A stretch of 64,000 bases of DNA from Erwinia aphidicola (GTDB lineage Bacteria; Pseudomonadota; Gammaproteobacteria; Enterobacterales; Enterobacteriaceae): assembly GCF_014773485.1 (NCBI RefSeq), contig NZ_JACXBP010000009.1, positions 275,141-339,140 of the forward strand. Reading direction: 5' to 3'. This document shows, piece by piece, positions 40,336 through 49,914 of the stretch. Under the pieces are notes generated by a model. It was given only the letters and a program-made list of their open reading frames with translations. It made no database searches and had not been told where the DNA came from. Position 1 is the first letter of the stretch. The number at the start of each line of letters is the position of its first letter. Position numbers and translations under genes: made by a program.

Positions 40336-41504
40336 ACACTGAAACGTTAAACAAGGAAATCACCGACAAAGTGCTGGTGTGGCGGCGTCATATTCATGCC
40401 AATGCCGAACTCTCATTCCATGAGCATGGCACCGCAGATTATGTCGCTGCTGAACTGGCGAAGTTTGGCCCGTTAAAAATTAAACGGCCAACGCCAACCA
40501 GCGTGGTGGCGGAACTGCCGGGTGCGCGCAGCGGCCCATGCGTCGCGCTGCGTGCCGATATGGATGCGCTGCCGATTACCGAACTCAACAATGAACCCTT
40601 TACCTCGCACAACAACGGGGTGATGCACGCCTGCGGGCACGATGCGCATACCGCCATGCTGCTCGGTGCGGCCTGGGTGCTGTGCCATCAGCAGGCGCAG
40701 CTAAGCGGCACCGTGCGCTTTATCTTCCAACACGCGGAAGAAGTGCCGCCGGGTGGCGCGCAGGAGCTGATCAAACACGGCGTGCTCAACGGCGTTGAGA
40801 AGATCTTCGGGCTGCACGTCATGCCGAATTTCCCCACCGGGACGGCCGGACTGACCGAAGGCGTTTTCAGCGCCGCCAGCGATAATTTCGATTTGATGAT
40901 TCAGGGGAAAGGTTCACATGCCGCGCTGCCGCAGGAGAGCGTCGACCCGGTGGTGCTGGCATCCGGCGTGGTACAGGCGCTACAGCAGATCGTATCGCGC
41001 AGGCTGGATCCCAACGATCGGGCGGTGCTGAGCGTGGCGAGCTTTATCGCTGATGGTGGCTATAACGTCATTCCCGACAGCGCCCACCTGCGCGGCACGC
41101 TGCGCACGCTAAGCAACCGTGCGCGTAGTGAAATCCCGCAGATGATGGAGAAAATGATCGAGGGCATCACCGCCGCAGCCGGAGGAAGCTTTGCGCTGAA
41201 ATGGACGCCGGGCTACGCCATTGGCGTCAATCATCCGGAGGCCACGCGCATTGCCCGCGATACGGTGGTCGGCACGCTGGGCGATGAGGCGTTAAAAATC
41301 CTGCCGCATCCGATGTTCGGCTGTGAGGATTTTTCCGCGTATCAGAAGGTGGTGCCGGGCTGTTTTGTCTGGGTCGGTAGCGGTAATAAGGCAAAAGGGG
41401 CGATATGGAATCTGCATAACCCGCACTTCCGCCTCGATGAGGACGTGCTGGCAATAGGCGTGCGCCTGCACGTTGGCTTTATCCATCAAATATTAATGCA
41501 GTAA
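40332..41504 (+). CDS. M20-family amidohydrolase (hippurate hydrolase / IAA-amino acid hydrolase type)
   Basis: 390-residue zinc hydrolase of the M20D type. Metal and catalytic residues are visible: [27 protein letters not shown] (Cys/His ligands), [12 protein letters not shown] (catalytic Glu) and [13 protein letters not shown] (C-terminal His/Glu ligand). The dimerisation domain includes [15 protein letters not shown]. There is no signal peptide, so it is cytosolic. Members cleave N-acetyl, N-benzoyl or indole-acetyl amino acids; which one cannot be told. In a plant-associated genus, hydrolysis of a plant hormone conjugate is an attractive but untested idea. Confidence 0.88.
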   Translation: MNTETLNKEITDKVLVWRRHIHANAELSFHEHGTADYVAAELAKFGPLKIKRPTPTSVVAELPGARSGPCVALRADMDALPITELNNEPFTSHNNGVMHACGHDAHTAMLLGAAWVLCHQQAQLSGTVRFIFQHAEEVPPGGAQELIKHGVLNGVEKIFGLHVMPNFPTGTAGLTEGVFSAASDNFDLMIQGKGSHAALPQESVDPVVLASGVVQALQQIVSRRLDPNDRAVLSVASFIADGGYNVIPDSAHLRGTLRTLSNRARSEIPQMMEKMIEGITAAAGGSFALKWTPGYAIGVNHPEATRIARDTVVGTLGDEALKILPHPMFGCEDFSAYQKVVPGCFVWVGSGNKAKGAIWNLHNPHFRLDEDVLAIGVRLHVGFIHQILMQ

Positions 41505-41520
41505 CGCCTGCCGGGGCCGC

Positions 41521-42390
41521 TCAAACGATCTTTTTACCTTCCATCAAACGTTTAACCAGCGGCCCCATTATCAGCTCCATCGCCAGCCCCATTTTGCCGC
41601 CCGGCACCACCAGAGTCTTAATGTGTGAGATAAACGACCCCTGTAACATGCTCAGCAGGTAGGGGAAGTCGATATCTTCCAGACCCTGAAAGTGGATCAC
41701 CACAAAGCTCTCGTCAAGCGAGGGGATGCCGCGTGCGGCAAACGGGTTTGAAGTATCCACCGTCGGCACGCGCTGGAAGTTAATATGGGTGCGGGAGAAC
41801 TGCGGCGTGATGAAGTTGATGTAGTCCTCCATCGAGCGTACCACCGAGTCCATCACCGCTTCGCGCGAGTGGCCGCGTTCGCCGGTGTCGCGCACCAGTT
41901 TCTGGATCCACTCCAGGTTGACGATCGGCACCACGCCGACCAGCAGGTCCACTTTATCCGCCACGTTGTGCTGCGGAGTGACGACGCCGCCGTGCAATCC
42001 TTCATAGAACAGCACATCGGTTGGGCCAGGCAGCGGCTGCCAGGGGGTGAAGGTGCCCGGAACCTGGTTCCACGGCACGGCTTCATCGTAGGTGTGCAGA
42101 TACTTGCGCGACTGACCTGTACCGCTGAGGCCATACTCGGTAAACGTCTGCTCCAGCAGGCCAAAGTCGTTGGCCTCCGGGCCAAAATAGCTGACGTGTT
42201 TGCCCATATCGCGCGCTTTGCGGATCGCCATGTCCATTTCCGGACGGGTAAAACGGTGGAAACTGTCGCCTTCAACTTCGGCAGCGCGCAGGTCAAGCTG
42301 CTGGAAGATCTTCCTGAAGGCCAGGCTGGTGGTGGTGGTTCCCGCCCCGCTGGAACCGGTGACGGCGATAACCGGAAATTTGGCTGACAT
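41521..42390 (-). CDS. prkB: Phosphoribulokinase-like protein PrkB
   Basis: 289 residues, the same length as E. coli PrkB. P-loop GSSGAGTTTTS near the N-terminus, then YFGPEANDFGLLE, DVLFYEGLHGG and VVPIVNLEWIQKL. It resembles phosphoribulokinase, yet this organism shows no Calvin cycle genes here, so the true substrate is unknown. I chose ATG 42390 over 42399, since MSAKFPVIAV matches the family start. Confidence 0.94.
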   Translation of the reverse strand: MSAKFPVIAVTGSSGAGTTTTSLAFRKIFQQLDLRAAEVEGDSFHRFTRPEMDMAIRKARDMGKHVSYFGPEANDFGLLEQTFTEYGLSGTGQSRKYLHTYDEAVPWNQVPGTFTPWQPLPGPTDVLFYEGLHGGVVTPQHNVADKVDLLVGVVPIVNLEWIQKLVRDTGERGHSREAVMDSVVRSMEDYINFITPQFSRTHINFQRVPTVDTSNPFAARGIPSLDESFVVIHFQGLEDIDFPYLLSMLQGSFISHIKTLVVPGGKMGLAMELIMGPLVKRLMEGKKIV

Positions 42391-42518
42391 GGCGTACAAC
42401 TCCCTGAAGAAAGGTCTGACAAGCTGATCATAGGTATCATGTTTCGCCGGGAAAAGTCATCTCCGCCGCGTATTGATGCCAAAAAAGCAACGCCCCGCCA
42501 CAATTTGCAGCTTCAGCG

Positions 42519-42752
42519 CTACTGCTCTTCCGCACCGGCGCGGAACTGCCCGCGCGGCATGATATTGACCGATTCATGCAGCTCGGACCACACCAGCACC
42601 ACCTCGCCGCTGGTCAGCTGGCGGTGCACGTCGGCCACTTTTTGCGTCAGCGAGCGCTCATGCTCGCCATAGTCAGTACCTTCGCGCAGCACAAAAGACT
42701 CGATCAGGTTGTCGAGGGTTTCACTATCCAGGTCTTTCCAGGGAATAATCAT
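42519..42752 (-). CDS. yheU: YheU family protein (UPF0270)
   Basis: 77-residue conserved protein of unknown function. The run [15 protein letters not shown] and the end [13 protein letters not shown] are nearly identical to E. coli YheU. The start ATG 42752-42750 (MIIPWKDL) shares its first base with the yheT stop, so the frame extended to 42803 is rejected. It is coupled to yheT. Confidence 0.93.
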   Translation of the reverse strand: MIIPWKDLDSETLDNLIESFVLREGTDYGEHERSLTQKVADVHRQLTSGEVVLVWSELHESVNIMPRGQFRAGAEEQ

Positions 42753-43768
42753 CAGTTGTCCAGCCAGGTTGAAAGCCATTGCGGAATGCGCTGTTCCAGC
42801 CACATTTGTGGCTTACGCAGCGTTCCACCTACAAATCCCACGTGCCCGCCGTGCTGCGTCAGCTGATACTCCACGCAGGAGGGCAGCAGGGCAGCATCGG
42901 GGATCACTTCCGGGGTCATAAACGGGTCGTCTTGGGCGTGAATAATCAGCAGCGGTTTACGCACGCCGGGTAACAGCGGCATGGCGCTGCAGCGGCGGTA
43001 GTAGTCGGTGGCATCGTTGAAGCCGTGGGCGCGAGCGGTGATCGCATCGTCAAAGTCGCGCAGCAGGCGCAGGGATTTCAGCTGTGCCAGATCGACCGGC
43101 AGCGTGCCCGGCCAGGCCTGCAGTTTGCGGGCGGCGTTCTGTTTCAGCAGGCCCAGCAGATAGCGCTGGTAGACGCGGGAAAAACCCTGCTCCAGCCGCA
43201 GGCTGCACGGCTCCAGCATCAGCGGTGCGGAGACCACGACCCCCGCATCCAGCAGGCACTCATCGCCCTGTTTGCCCATCAGGCAGGCCAGCATATTGCC
43301 GCCGAGCGAGATCCCCACTGCCGCGGTGGGGACGTTGCCCCATTCGTCGCGCAGCCACTGTAAAAGGTAGCTGGCGTCTTCCGTCTCGCCCGAGTGGTAA
43401 ATGCGGTTGAGACGGTTTGGTTCACCGCTGCAGCCGCGAAAGTGCATCACCACGCCGAGCCAGCCGCGATCCTTCCACGCCTGTAGCAGACCGTGCGCGT
43501 AGGGGCTGTTAAAGCTGCCCTCTAAACCGTGAAACAGCACCACGCGCGGTTTATGCCGGGCACCCGCCGGGTCTTCGCTCCACGCCAGATCGACAAAATC
43601 AGTATCTGGCAGGGTGAGCCGCTGCCAGTGTGGTTGTAGCGTTATGCGGCGGCGCACCAGACGCGGCAGAATGGTTTGCAGATGCGGATTGCTGCCACCG
43701 GCCAGCGGGCGAAAAGCCGTATCGGTCAGGTGACTAAAATTCATGTGGTCAGAGCTTGTAGGATCCAT
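42752..43768 (-). CDS. yheT: Alpha/beta hydrolase YheT
   Basis: 338-residue hydrolase: oxyanion region [18 protein letters not shown], nucleophile elbow GISLGGNM, an Asp in HAQDDPF and the His of QHGGHVGF. These complete a Ser-Asp-His triad. The physiological ester is unknown. Codon 9 (ATG 43744) is an alternative start. It precedes yheU and prkB in the same direction, in E. coli order. Confidence 0.93.
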   Translation of the reverse strand: MDPTSSDHMNFSHLTDTAFRPLAGGSNPHLQTILPRLVRRRITLQPHWQRLTLPDTDFVDLAWSEDPAGARHKPRVVLFHGLEGSFNSPYAHGLLQAWKDRGWLGVVMHFRGCSGEPNRLNRIYHSGETEDASYLLQWLRDEWGNVPTAAVGISLGGNMLACLMGKQGDECLLDAGVVVSAPLMLEPCSLRLEQGFSRVYQRYLLGLLKQNAARKLQAWPGTLPVDLAQLKSLRLLRDFDDAITARAHGFNDATDYYRRCSAMPLLPGVRKPLLIIHAQDDPFMTPEVIPDAALLPSCVEYQLTQHGGHVGFVGGTLRKPQMWLEQRIPQWLSTWLDN

Positions 43769-43826
43769 GGCTCGCTGTTAGCTTCGTCGGGTTGTCTATT
43801 TGCCGTGGGTGAGGAGCACCCTTTCT

Positions 43827-44429
43827 ATGGAACTGAGTCTGTTTTTGTCAATGTTGGGCTTTCTCTGGGTCGCTGCTATCACGCCAGGCCCTAATAATAT
43901 GTTACTCACCGCCTCCGGTGCTAATTTTGGTTTCCTGCGCTCTCTGATGTTGCTGATCGGTATCATGATCGGCATGCAGGTGATGCTGCTGATGGTGGCC
44001 TTTGGCGTTGGCGGTTTGATCCTGCTTTATCCCTCGCTGCACCTGTTCCTGAAAATTGCCGGCAGCCTCTATCTGCTGTGGCTGGCATGGAAAATCGGTA
44101 CCGCCGAGTATGAGAAGCTGGAAACCGGCGCGGGTCCGGCCGCGCCGATGCCGTTCTGGCAGGGCGGCCTGCTGCAGCTGATCAACCCGAAAGCCTGGCT
44201 GATGGCGCTTGGCGCGGTCGCCAGTTTTAGCCTGGCGGGTGAAGCTTATAAAAGTTCAGTGATCGCGATTAGCTTCGCCATGGCGTTGGTGAATCTGGTG
44301 TCAGGAGTGATCTGGTTAGGCTTCGGCACGCTGATTGGCCGCATCCTGCGCAGCCGCCGCGCCTGGACTATCTTCAACGTATTTATGGGGTTGCTGACGG
44401 CGGCGTGCGTGCTGCTGATTTGGCACTGA
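43827..44429 (+). CDS. LysE-family amino acid exporter
   Basis: 200 residues with about six transmembrane segments. The N-terminal MLGFLWVAAITPGPNNMLL is the LysE/RhtB hallmark (TPGPN), followed by QLINPKAWLMALGA. It probably exports an amino acid or related metabolite; RhtB and EamB-like proteins are alternatives. ATG 43827 is preceded by GAGGAG at 11 bases; the frame from 43800 lacks support. Divergent from yheT; inserted relative to E. coli. Confidence 0.87.
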   Translation: MELSLFLSMLGFLWVAAITPGPNNMLLTASGANFGFLRSLMLLIGIMIGMQVMLLMVAFGVGGLILLYPSLHLFLKIAGSLYLLWLAWKIGTAEYEKLETGAGPAAPMPFWQGGLLQLINPKAWLMALGAVASFSLAGEAYKSSVIAISFAMALVNLVSGVIWLGFGTLIGRILRSRRAWTIFNVFMGLLTAACVLLIWH

Positions 44430-44446
44430 CCTCCTCAATCAACGGC

Positions 44447-44526
44447 GGCGAGGCGTGCCTCGCCCCTACACAGATGGCGACCCCTGCGCATATGGCGGCC
44501 GTAGGGGCCGCGGCATGCCCGGCCCG
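44447..44526. repeat. Inverted pair of GTAG/CTAC palindromic repeats between the LysE gene and tauA
   Basis: Unit a: GGCGAGGC (44447-44454) / GCCTCGCC (44457-44464) followed by CCTAC. Unit b: GTAGGGGCCGCGGCATGCC from 44501, imperfectly closed by GGCCC at 44521-44525. A third, decayed copy may lie between them (GGCGACCCC at 44477). CTAC and GTAG face inward. Confidence 0.75.
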
Positions 44527-44592
44527 GCCTTAACATCCTGCCTAAACCCATTTTTCAGCTAACGAATCCGCAATTTCTCCTAAGCAGCTTTT

Positions 44593-44630
44593 GCTATAAA
44601 AGATAATTTTTAATTACTTTATAACGATAG
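44593..44630. promoter_or_regulatory. tauA upstream region with candidate Cbl/CysB site
   Basis: AT-rich stretch with inverted TATAAA (44595-44600) / TTTATA (44618-44623), 65-95 bases before tauA. In E. coli the LysR-type activators Cbl and CysB bind comparable AT-rich sites before tauA under sulfate starvation. No strict consensus exists, so this is tentative. Confidence 0.35.
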
Positions 44631-44687
44631 TCGCGCCCGGTTACAAAGGGGGGGTACACCCAATAACAATACTCTCTGGAGCGGGCT

Positions 44688-45665
44688 ATGGCGGCAAAAT
44701 TCACACTTTCACTTCTGGCGGCAGCACTGTCGCTGACGGCACTCGGCGCACAGGCGGTGGATGTCACCATCGCTTATCAAACCTCGGCGGAACCGGCGAA
44801 GGTCGCGCAGGCCGACAACACCTTTGCAAAAGAGAGCGGGGCGAAAGTCGACTGGCGTAAGTTTGACAGCGGCTCCAGCGTGGTGCGCGCGCTGGCCTCT
44901 GGCGACGTGCAGATCGGCAATATCGGCTCCAGCCCGCTGGCGGTTGCGGCCAGCCAGCAGGTGCCGATTGAGGTATTCCTGCTCGCTTCCCAGCTCGGTA
45001 ATTCTGAAGCGCTGGTGGTGAAGAAAAGTATTAAGGATCCGCAAGACCTGATCGGCAAACGCATTGCGGTGCCGTTTATCTCCACCACCCACTACAGCCT
45101 GCTCGCCGCGCTGAAGCACTGGGGCATTAAGCCGGGCCAGGTACAAATCATTAACTTACAGCCGCCGGCGATTATTGCCGCCTGGCAGCGCGGGGATATC
45201 GACGGTGCCTACGTCTGGGCGCCCGCCGTCAATCAGCTGGAGCAGGACGGCAAGGTGCTGACCGACTCCGCCGAGGTCGGAAAATGGGGATCGCCAACGC
45301 TCGATGTCTGGGTAGTGCGCAAAGACTTTGCGCAGCAGCACCCGGAAGTGGTGACGGCGTTTGCCCGCAGCGCGCTGGATGCGCAGAAAGCTTACCTCGA
45401 TAACCCGCAGCAGTGGCTGAAGCAGGACGACTATCTCAGCAAGCTGTCGCGCCTGAGCGGCGTGCCTACGGCGCAGGTACCGGGGCTGGTGGAGGGCAAT
45501 ACCTATCTGACCGCGCAGCAGCAGGTGACGCAGCTTAACGGGCCGGTGAATCAGGCGATTGTCGACACCGCGACGTTCCTCAAGGAGCAGGGCAAAGTGC
45601 CGCAGGTCACTCATGACTACAGCAGCTTTGTCACCGATCGCTTTGTTAAACCTCTCGCCCAGTAG
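44688..45665 (+). CDS. tauA: Taurine ABC transporter, substrate-binding protein
   Basis: 325 residues: signal peptide of about 23 residues ending GAQA, then the SsuA/TauA-type bilobed binding protein beginning [18 protein letters not shown]. It captures taurine or a related sulfonate in the periplasm. GGAG precedes the ATG. First of the tauABCD operon; the order and overlaps identify the operon more firmly than TauA alone, since SsuA is similar. Confidence 0.93.
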   Translation: MAAKFTLSLLAAALSLTALGAQAVDVTIAYQTSAEPAKVAQADNTFAKESGAKVDWRKFDSGSSVVRALASGDVQIGNIGSSPLAVAASQQVPIEVFLLASQLGNSEALVVKKSIKDPQDLIGKRIAVPFISTTHYSLLAALKHWGIKPGQVQIINLQPPAIIAAWQRGDIDGAYVWAPAVNQLEQDGKVLTDSAEVGKWGSPTLDVWVVRKDFAQQHPEVVTAFARSALDAQKAYLDNPQQWLKQDDYLSKLSRLSGVPTAQVPGLVEGNTYLTAQQQVTQLNGPVNQAIVDTATFLKEQGKVPQVTHDYSSFVTDRFVKPLAQ

Positions 45666-45675
45666 GAGATCGCCA

Positions 45676-46443
45676 ATGCTTTCCGTGTCTCATCTTCGCG
45701 CCAGCTATGCAGGCCAGCTGGCATTACAGGACATCAACCTGTCGATCGGCAACGGAGAGCTGGTGGTGGTTTTAGGTCCGTCCGGCTGTGGCAAAACTAC
45801 GCTGCTCAACCTGATTGCCGGGTTTATTCCGGCGGACAGCGGCAGCATCACGCTGGACGGCAAGCCGGTGAATGGACCGGGGGCGGATCGCGGCGTGGTG
45901 TTCCAGCATGAGGGGCTGCTGCCGTGGCGCAACGTGCTGGATAACGTGGCGTTTGGCCTGCAGCTGGCCGGCGTGGAGAAAAACGAGCGCCGCGCCGTCG
46001 CCAGACGCGTGCTGAAGCAGGTGGGGCTGGAGGGGGCCGAGAAACGCTTTATCTGGCAGCTCTCCGGTGGCATGCGTCAGCGCGTGGGTATTGCGCGCGC
46101 GCTGGCGGCCGATCCACGCCTGCTGCTGCTTGATGAGCCTTTCGGCGCGCTCGATGCCTTTACCCGTGAACAGATGCAGGAGCTGCTGCTGACCCTATGG
46201 CGCGACAGCGGCAAACAGATTCTGCTGATTACCCACGATATTGAAGAGGCGGTGTTTCTTGCCAGCGAACTTATCCTGCTGTCGCCGGGGCCGGGGCGTA
46301 TCGTCGAACGGCTGGCGCTCGACTTCGGTCGCCGCTATGCGGCCGGAGAAGGCTGTCGGGCGATAAAATCCGACCCGGACTTTATTGAACGCCGCGAATA
46401 TGTGCTCAGCCGGGTGTTCCAGCAGCGTGAGGTGTTTGCATGA
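45676..46443 (+). CDS. tauB: Taurine ABC transporter, ATP-binding protein
   Basis: 255-residue ABC ATPase. Walker [10 protein letters not shown] (34-42), Q-loop [10 protein letters not shown], signature [15 protein letters not shown], Walker [13 protein letters not shown], switch HD in ITHDIEEA. The start ATG 45676 follows GGAGATCGCCA; the longer frame from 45559 lies inside tauA. It overlaps tauC by 4 bases. Confidence 0.95.
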   Translation: MLSVSHLRASYAGQLALQDINLSIGNGELVVVLGPSGCGKTTLLNLIAGFIPADSGSITLDGKPVNGPGADRGVVFQHEGLLPWRNVLDNVAFGLQLAGVEKNERRAVARRVLKQVGLEGAEKRFIWQLSGGMRQRVGIARALAADPRLLLLDEPFGALDAFTREQMQELLLTLWRDSGKQILLITHDIEEAVFLASELILLSPGPGRIVERLALDFGRRYAAGEGCRAIKSDPDFIERREYVLSRVFQQREVFA

Positions 46444-47267
46444 GTTCCCTGGTGAATGAGAAGAGCCGCACGCGCAAACTGCGTCTGCGCTGGCCACTGT
46501 CGCGCCATCTGACGCTCAGCCTCAGCACGCTGCTGGTGCTGCTGGCCGTCTGGTGGGCCGTGACGGCGCTTAAACTGATTGCGCCGCTGTTTCTGCCGCC
46601 GCCGCAGCAGGTGCTGCACCAGCTGCTGACCATCGCCAGCCCGGCCGGGTTTATGGATGCCACGCTGTGGCAGCATCTGGCCGCCAGCCTGACGCGCATT
46701 GTGATTGCGCTAGCGGCAGCGGTGATTATCGGCGTGCCGGTCGGCATTTTTATGGGGCTGAATGATACCGTGCGCGGCATCCTCGATCCGTTGATTGAGC
46801 TCTACCGCCCGGTGCCGCCGCTGGCCTATTTGCCGCTGATGGTGATCTGGTTTGGCATCGGCGAGACCTCGAAGATTCTGCTGATCTACCTGGCCATTTT
46901 TGCCCCGGTGGCGATGTCGGCGCTGGCGGGCGTGAAGAGTGCCCAGCAGGTGCGGCTGCGTGCCGCCCGTTCGCTCGGCGCCAGCCGCTGGCAGGTGCTG
47001 TGGTTTGTGGTGCTGCCCGGCGCGTTGCCGGAAATTCTGACCGGTTTGCGCATTGGTCTTGGCGTTGGCTGGTCCACGCTGGTGGCCGCTGAGCTGATCG
47101 CTGCCACGCGCGGTCTGGGTTTTATGGTGCAGTCGGCCGGTGAATTCCTGGCGACTGACGTGGTACTGGCAGGCATTGCCGTTATCGCCCTGATCGCCTT
47201 TGCGCTGGAGCTGGGGCTACGCGCCTTACAGCGCCGCTTAACCCCCTGGCATGGAGTACAACAATGA
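46440..47267 (+). CDS. tauC: Taurine ABC transporter, permease
   Basis: 275 residues with about six transmembrane helices and the permease EAA-like loop ([28 protein letters not shown] split at ASRWQ), which docks on TauB. The N-terminal 20 residues are basic and cytoplasmic. Starts at ATGA shared with tauB and ends at ATGA shared with tauD. Confidence 0.95.
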   Translation: MSSLVNEKSRTRKLRLRWPLSRHLTLSLSTLLVLLAVWWAVTALKLIAPLFLPPPQQVLHQLLTIASPAGFMDATLWQHLAASLTRIVIALAAAVIIGVPVGIFMGLNDTVRGILDPLIELYRPVPPLAYLPLMVIWFGIGETSKILLIYLAIFAPVAMSALAGVKSAQQVRLRAARSLGASRWQVLWFVVLPGALPEILTGLRIGLGVGWSTLVAAELIAATRGLGFMVQSAGEFLATDVVLAGIAVIALIAFALELGLRALQRRLTPWHGVQQ

Positions 47268-48103
47268 ACGAACGCATAAAAATTCAGGCGCTGGGACCGT
47301 ATATCGGCGCCGAGGTGAGCGAGCTTGACCTCAGCCGCCCGCTGAGCGACGCGCAGTTTGAGCAGCTTTATCACGGGTTGATCCGCCATCAGGTGCTGTT
47401 CCTGCGTAATCAGCCGCTAACGCCTCATCAGCAGCGCCAGCTGGCCGCGCGCTTTGGCGACCTGCATATCCACCCGGTGTATCCGCATGCGCCGGGGGTG
47501 GAGGAGGTTATCGTGTTGGATACCCATAACGATAATCCGCCTGATAACGACAACTGGCACACCGATGTGACCTTTATCGAAACGCCGCCTGCGGGCGCGA
47601 TCCTCGCGGCGAAGCAGCTGCCGGAAAGCGGCGGTGACACGCTGTGGGCCAGCGGCATTGCGGCTTATGAGGCGCTGTCGGAGCCGCTAAAAGTACTGCT
47701 GAGCGGCCTGCAGGCCGAGCATGACTTCAAGAAATCGTTCCAGGAGTTCAAATACCGCGGCAGTGAAGAGGATCACCAGCGCTGGCAGCAGGCGGTAGCG
47801 AAGAATCCGCCGCTGTTGCATCCGGTTATCCGCACCCATCCGGTGAGTGGCAAAAAGGCGCTATTCGTTAACGAAGGTTTCACCACGCGCATTGTCGGGC
47901 TGAAAGAGAAGGAGAGTGAGGCGCTGCTGAACTTCCTGTTTGCCCACATCACTAAGCCGGAATTCCAGGTACGCTGGCGCTGGCAGGTGGGCGATGTGGC
48001 GATCTGGGATAACCGTGTGACGCAGCATTACGCCAATGCAGATTATCTGCCCGCGCGACGGATTATGCACCGGGCGACGATCTTAGGGGATAAGCCGTTT
48101 TAA
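47264..48103 (+). CDS. tauD: Taurine dioxygenase
   Basis: 279-residue Fe(II)/2-oxoglutarate oxygenase that splits taurine into sulfite and aminoacetaldehyde, giving sulfur under sulfate limitation. Iron ligands H99 and D101 in NWHTDVTF and the distal His in [11 protein letters not shown], with the 2-oxoglutarate Arg in [11 protein letters not shown]. The substrate-binding N-terminus ([15 protein letters not shown]) is that of TauD. It converges with nrtR, whose stop overlaps its end by 4 bases. Confidence 0.96.
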   Translation: MNERIKIQALGPYIGAEVSELDLSRPLSDAQFEQLYHGLIRHQVLFLRNQPLTPHQQRQLAARFGDLHIHPVYPHAPGVEEVIVLDTHNDNPPDNDNWHTDVTFIETPPAGAILAAKQLPESGGDTLWASGIAAYEALSEPLKVLLSGLQAEHDFKKSFQEFKYRGSEEDHQRWQQAVAKNPPLLHPVIRTHPVSGKKALFVNEGFTTRIVGLKEKESEALLNFLFAHITKPEFQVRWRWQVGDVAIWDNRVTQHYANADYLPARRIMHRATILGDKPF

Positions 48104-48828
48104 TCGTCACTCATCAGGTTACGTGAAAAATGATGGATATCCGCGCCAGGTTTCAGGCGATACAGCTTTGCCTTGCGGGCGCCGGTGGCAACGCTGTCGC
48201 CGGTCTCTTCAAACATCGCTGAAGCCTCAAAGCGGCGGATCAAGCTTTTGCGCTGCACCGGTCGGTCCAGTATCGTCTCAGTGACTTCCTGCAACTGGGT
48301 CAGAGTGAAGGCGGCGGGCAGGCAGTAGACCGGTAGCAGAGAATAGAGCGTCTTCTGTCGCAGCCGTTGCAGCGCTTCAGCAATAATCTGCTGATGGTCA
48401 AAAGCGATATCGCTGCGCTGTGCCAGACCGTCGAGCGGCTGCCACTGGGCATCGCTGACGTCATCACTTTCTGCCTGACAGTTTTCTGCGGCAATCAGGG
48501 CATACCACGCGCTGGTCAGACTCCAGCCTCGCGGGTCACGGTGCGCCCCTGAGAAAGTTGCCAGCTGTTCCAGCCAGGGCGGATTGACGGTGGTCTTCTC
48601 ACGCAGTTTACGCAGCGCCGTGTCGCGCGTGGATTCATCCTGTTGCATATCAATAAACCCTCCCGGTAGCCCCCACCATCCGCGCTGCGGATGATTAGCA
48701 CGTTGTACCATTAACACGCACAGCTGCCCCTGCCACAGGGTAAACAGCACGCTGTCCACGGTGACAATCGGCGATGCATAGCGCGAGGCATCGTACTGGT
48801 CCAGATACGCTTGTTCAGATGACATCAT
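48100..48828 (-). CDS. nrtR: NAD-metabolism repressor NrtR (degenerate Nudix plus winged helix)
   Basis: 242 residues. The N-terminal Nudix-like domain (about 15-150; [25 protein letters not shown], in two blocks, then [11 protein letters not shown]) binds ADP-ribose in this family. Its box reads [17 protein letters not shown] and lacks the canonical REx-EE glutamates, so it should not hydrolyse. The C-terminal winged helix (about 160-235; [20 protein letters not shown]) binds DNA. ATG 48828 or 48825 follows AGGAACCCT; the frame from 48879 runs through its own operator. Divergent from prs-nadV, its expected targets. Confidence 0.92.
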   Translation of the reverse strand: MMSSEQAYLDQYDASRYASPIVTVDSVLFTLWQGQLCVLMVQRANHPQRGWWGLPGGFIDMQQDESTRDTALRKLREKTTVNPPWLEQLATFSGAHRDPRGWSLTSAWYALIAAENCQAESDDVSDAQWQPLDGLAQRSDIAFDHQQIIAEALQRLRQKTLYSLLPVYCLPAAFTLTQLQEVTETILDRPVQRKSLIRRFEASAMFEETGDSVATGARKAKLYRLKPGADIHHFSRNLMSDD

Positions 48829-48844
48829 AGGGTTCCTGCAGGAA

Positions 48845-48859
48845 GTGTCGCTGGGACAC
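48845..48859. promoter_or_regulatory. NrtR operator 1 (nrtR-proximal)
   Basis: GTGTC-GCTGG-GACAC, a perfect inverted repeat 17 bases before the nrtR start codon, suggests autoregulation. It shares sequence with the two sites before prs. Confidence 0.8.
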
Positions 48860-48977
48860 ACTACCAGCCCCGGCGTCATGATTCAATAACGCCACCACTT
48901 TTCATGATATTTATTTTATTTAAAATCATAGTGTTAAAAGATTTTCTTTTCGTGGGTTATTTTTTGCTTGTGAATAA

Positions 48978-48992
48978 GTGTCTCTTGGACAA
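48978..48992. promoter_or_regulatory. NrtR operator 2
   Basis: GTGTC-TCTTG-GACAA, preceded by A like the other two. It lies just upstream of the TATATAA stretch (48994-49000) that is the best -10 candidate for prs-nadV. Confidence 0.8.
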
Positions 48993-49000
48993 TTATATAA

Positions 49001-49015
49001 GTGTCCTTGGGACAT
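49001..49015. promoter_or_regulatory. NrtR operator 3 (prs-proximal)
   Basis: GTGTC-CTTGG-GACAT, 23 bases centre to centre from operator 2 (about two DNA turns). Binding here would cover the region just downstream of the predicted -10. Confidence 0.8.
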
Positions 49016-49038
49016 TAATAAATCAAAAGGAGTCTGCG

Positions 49039-49914
49039 ATGATGAAACTGCAATTAACCCTTGATGGTCAGGATGCCGCGCTGGAAAGCGGCCGTTTTCC
49101 TGACGGTGCGATCTGGGGACGTGTGCTGTCGCCGCTTGATCCGCAGGCCACCACCCTGACGCTGCGTGCCAGCGCGATGCAGACTCTGGATGACCTGATG
49201 CTGGTCGCGCAGATACTGGATGCGGTGCGCCAGCGCTGCCTGCTGCGCCAGACCACGCTTGAGCTGCCGTGGCTGCCCTATGCCCGCCAGGACCGTACCC
49301 TGCGTGACGGCGAGAGCTTTGCGCTGAAGGTGTTTGCCGGTTTTCTCAATCAACTGCGCTTTGACCGGGTGGTGGTCGTTGACCCGCACAGCGATGTGGC
49401 CGCAGGCGTTGTTGACCGTCTGGTGACGATCCCACAGCATCGCGCTCTGATCCACAGCCGAACGCTGAGGGATGAACTGGTGCAGGGCATGATGCTGGTT
49501 GCGCCCGATGCCGGCGCGTTGAAGAAGGTGCATGCGCTGGCGCAGCAGGTCAACGCCGCCGAATACGGCATTCTCGGCAAGCATCGCGATATTGCTACTG
49601 GCGCCCTGAGCGGATTCGAACTGCTGAAAGGTGACGTAGCCAACAGGGATGTGCTGATCGCTGACGACCTCTGCGATGCCGGCGGCACCTTTATCGGTTC
49701 AGCTGCGGTGCTACGTGCAGCCGGTGCGCGTTCGGTCAGCCTGTACGTCACGCATGGCCTGTTCAGTAAAGGGGTAGATCACCTGTTGAGCCAGGGTATC
49801 GACCGTATCTGGACCACCACCTCACTGGCCGGGGAAGAATTAGCGCAGGAGCGTGTAGAGCTGATTGATATCGACACCATTTACCGCAGTGAAGGAGCAT
49901 CCCATGCAAATTAA
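49039..49914 (+). CDS. Ribose-phosphate pyrophosphokinase paralogue (PRPP for NAD salvage)
   Basis: 291 residues, shorter and more divergent than housekeeping Prs (about 315). Type I phosphoribosyltransferase features: LPYARQDR (79-86), metal-binding VVDPHSD (114-119) and PRPP loop IADDLCDAGGTFIG (207-220). It would make PRPP for its neighbour nadV; the main prs gene must be elsewhere. ATG 49039 is preceded by AAGGAG. A 45-residue longer frame starting at 48904 would be translated through two operators and is rejected. It overlaps nadV by 11 bases. Confidence 0.9.
   Translation: MMKLQLTLDGQDAALESGRFPDGAIWGRVLSPLDPQATTLTLRASAMQTLDDLMLVAQILDAVRQRCLLRQTTLELPWLPYARQDRTLRDGESFALKVFAGFLNQLRFDRVVVVDPHSDVAAGVVDRLVTIPQHRALIHSRTLRDELVQGMMLVAPDAGALKKVHALAQQVNAAEYGILGKHRDIATGALSGFELLKGDVANRDVLIADDLCDAGGTFIGSAAVLRAAGARSVSLYVTHGLFSKGVDHLLSQGIDRIWTTTSLAGEELAQERVELIDIDTIYRSEGASHAN

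Noticed and set aside
48904..49038. N-terminal 45-residue extension of the prs paralogue
   Set aside because: It is hydrophobic AT-rich sequence containing two operators and the -10 candidate; a good AAGGAG-ATG start exists at 49039.
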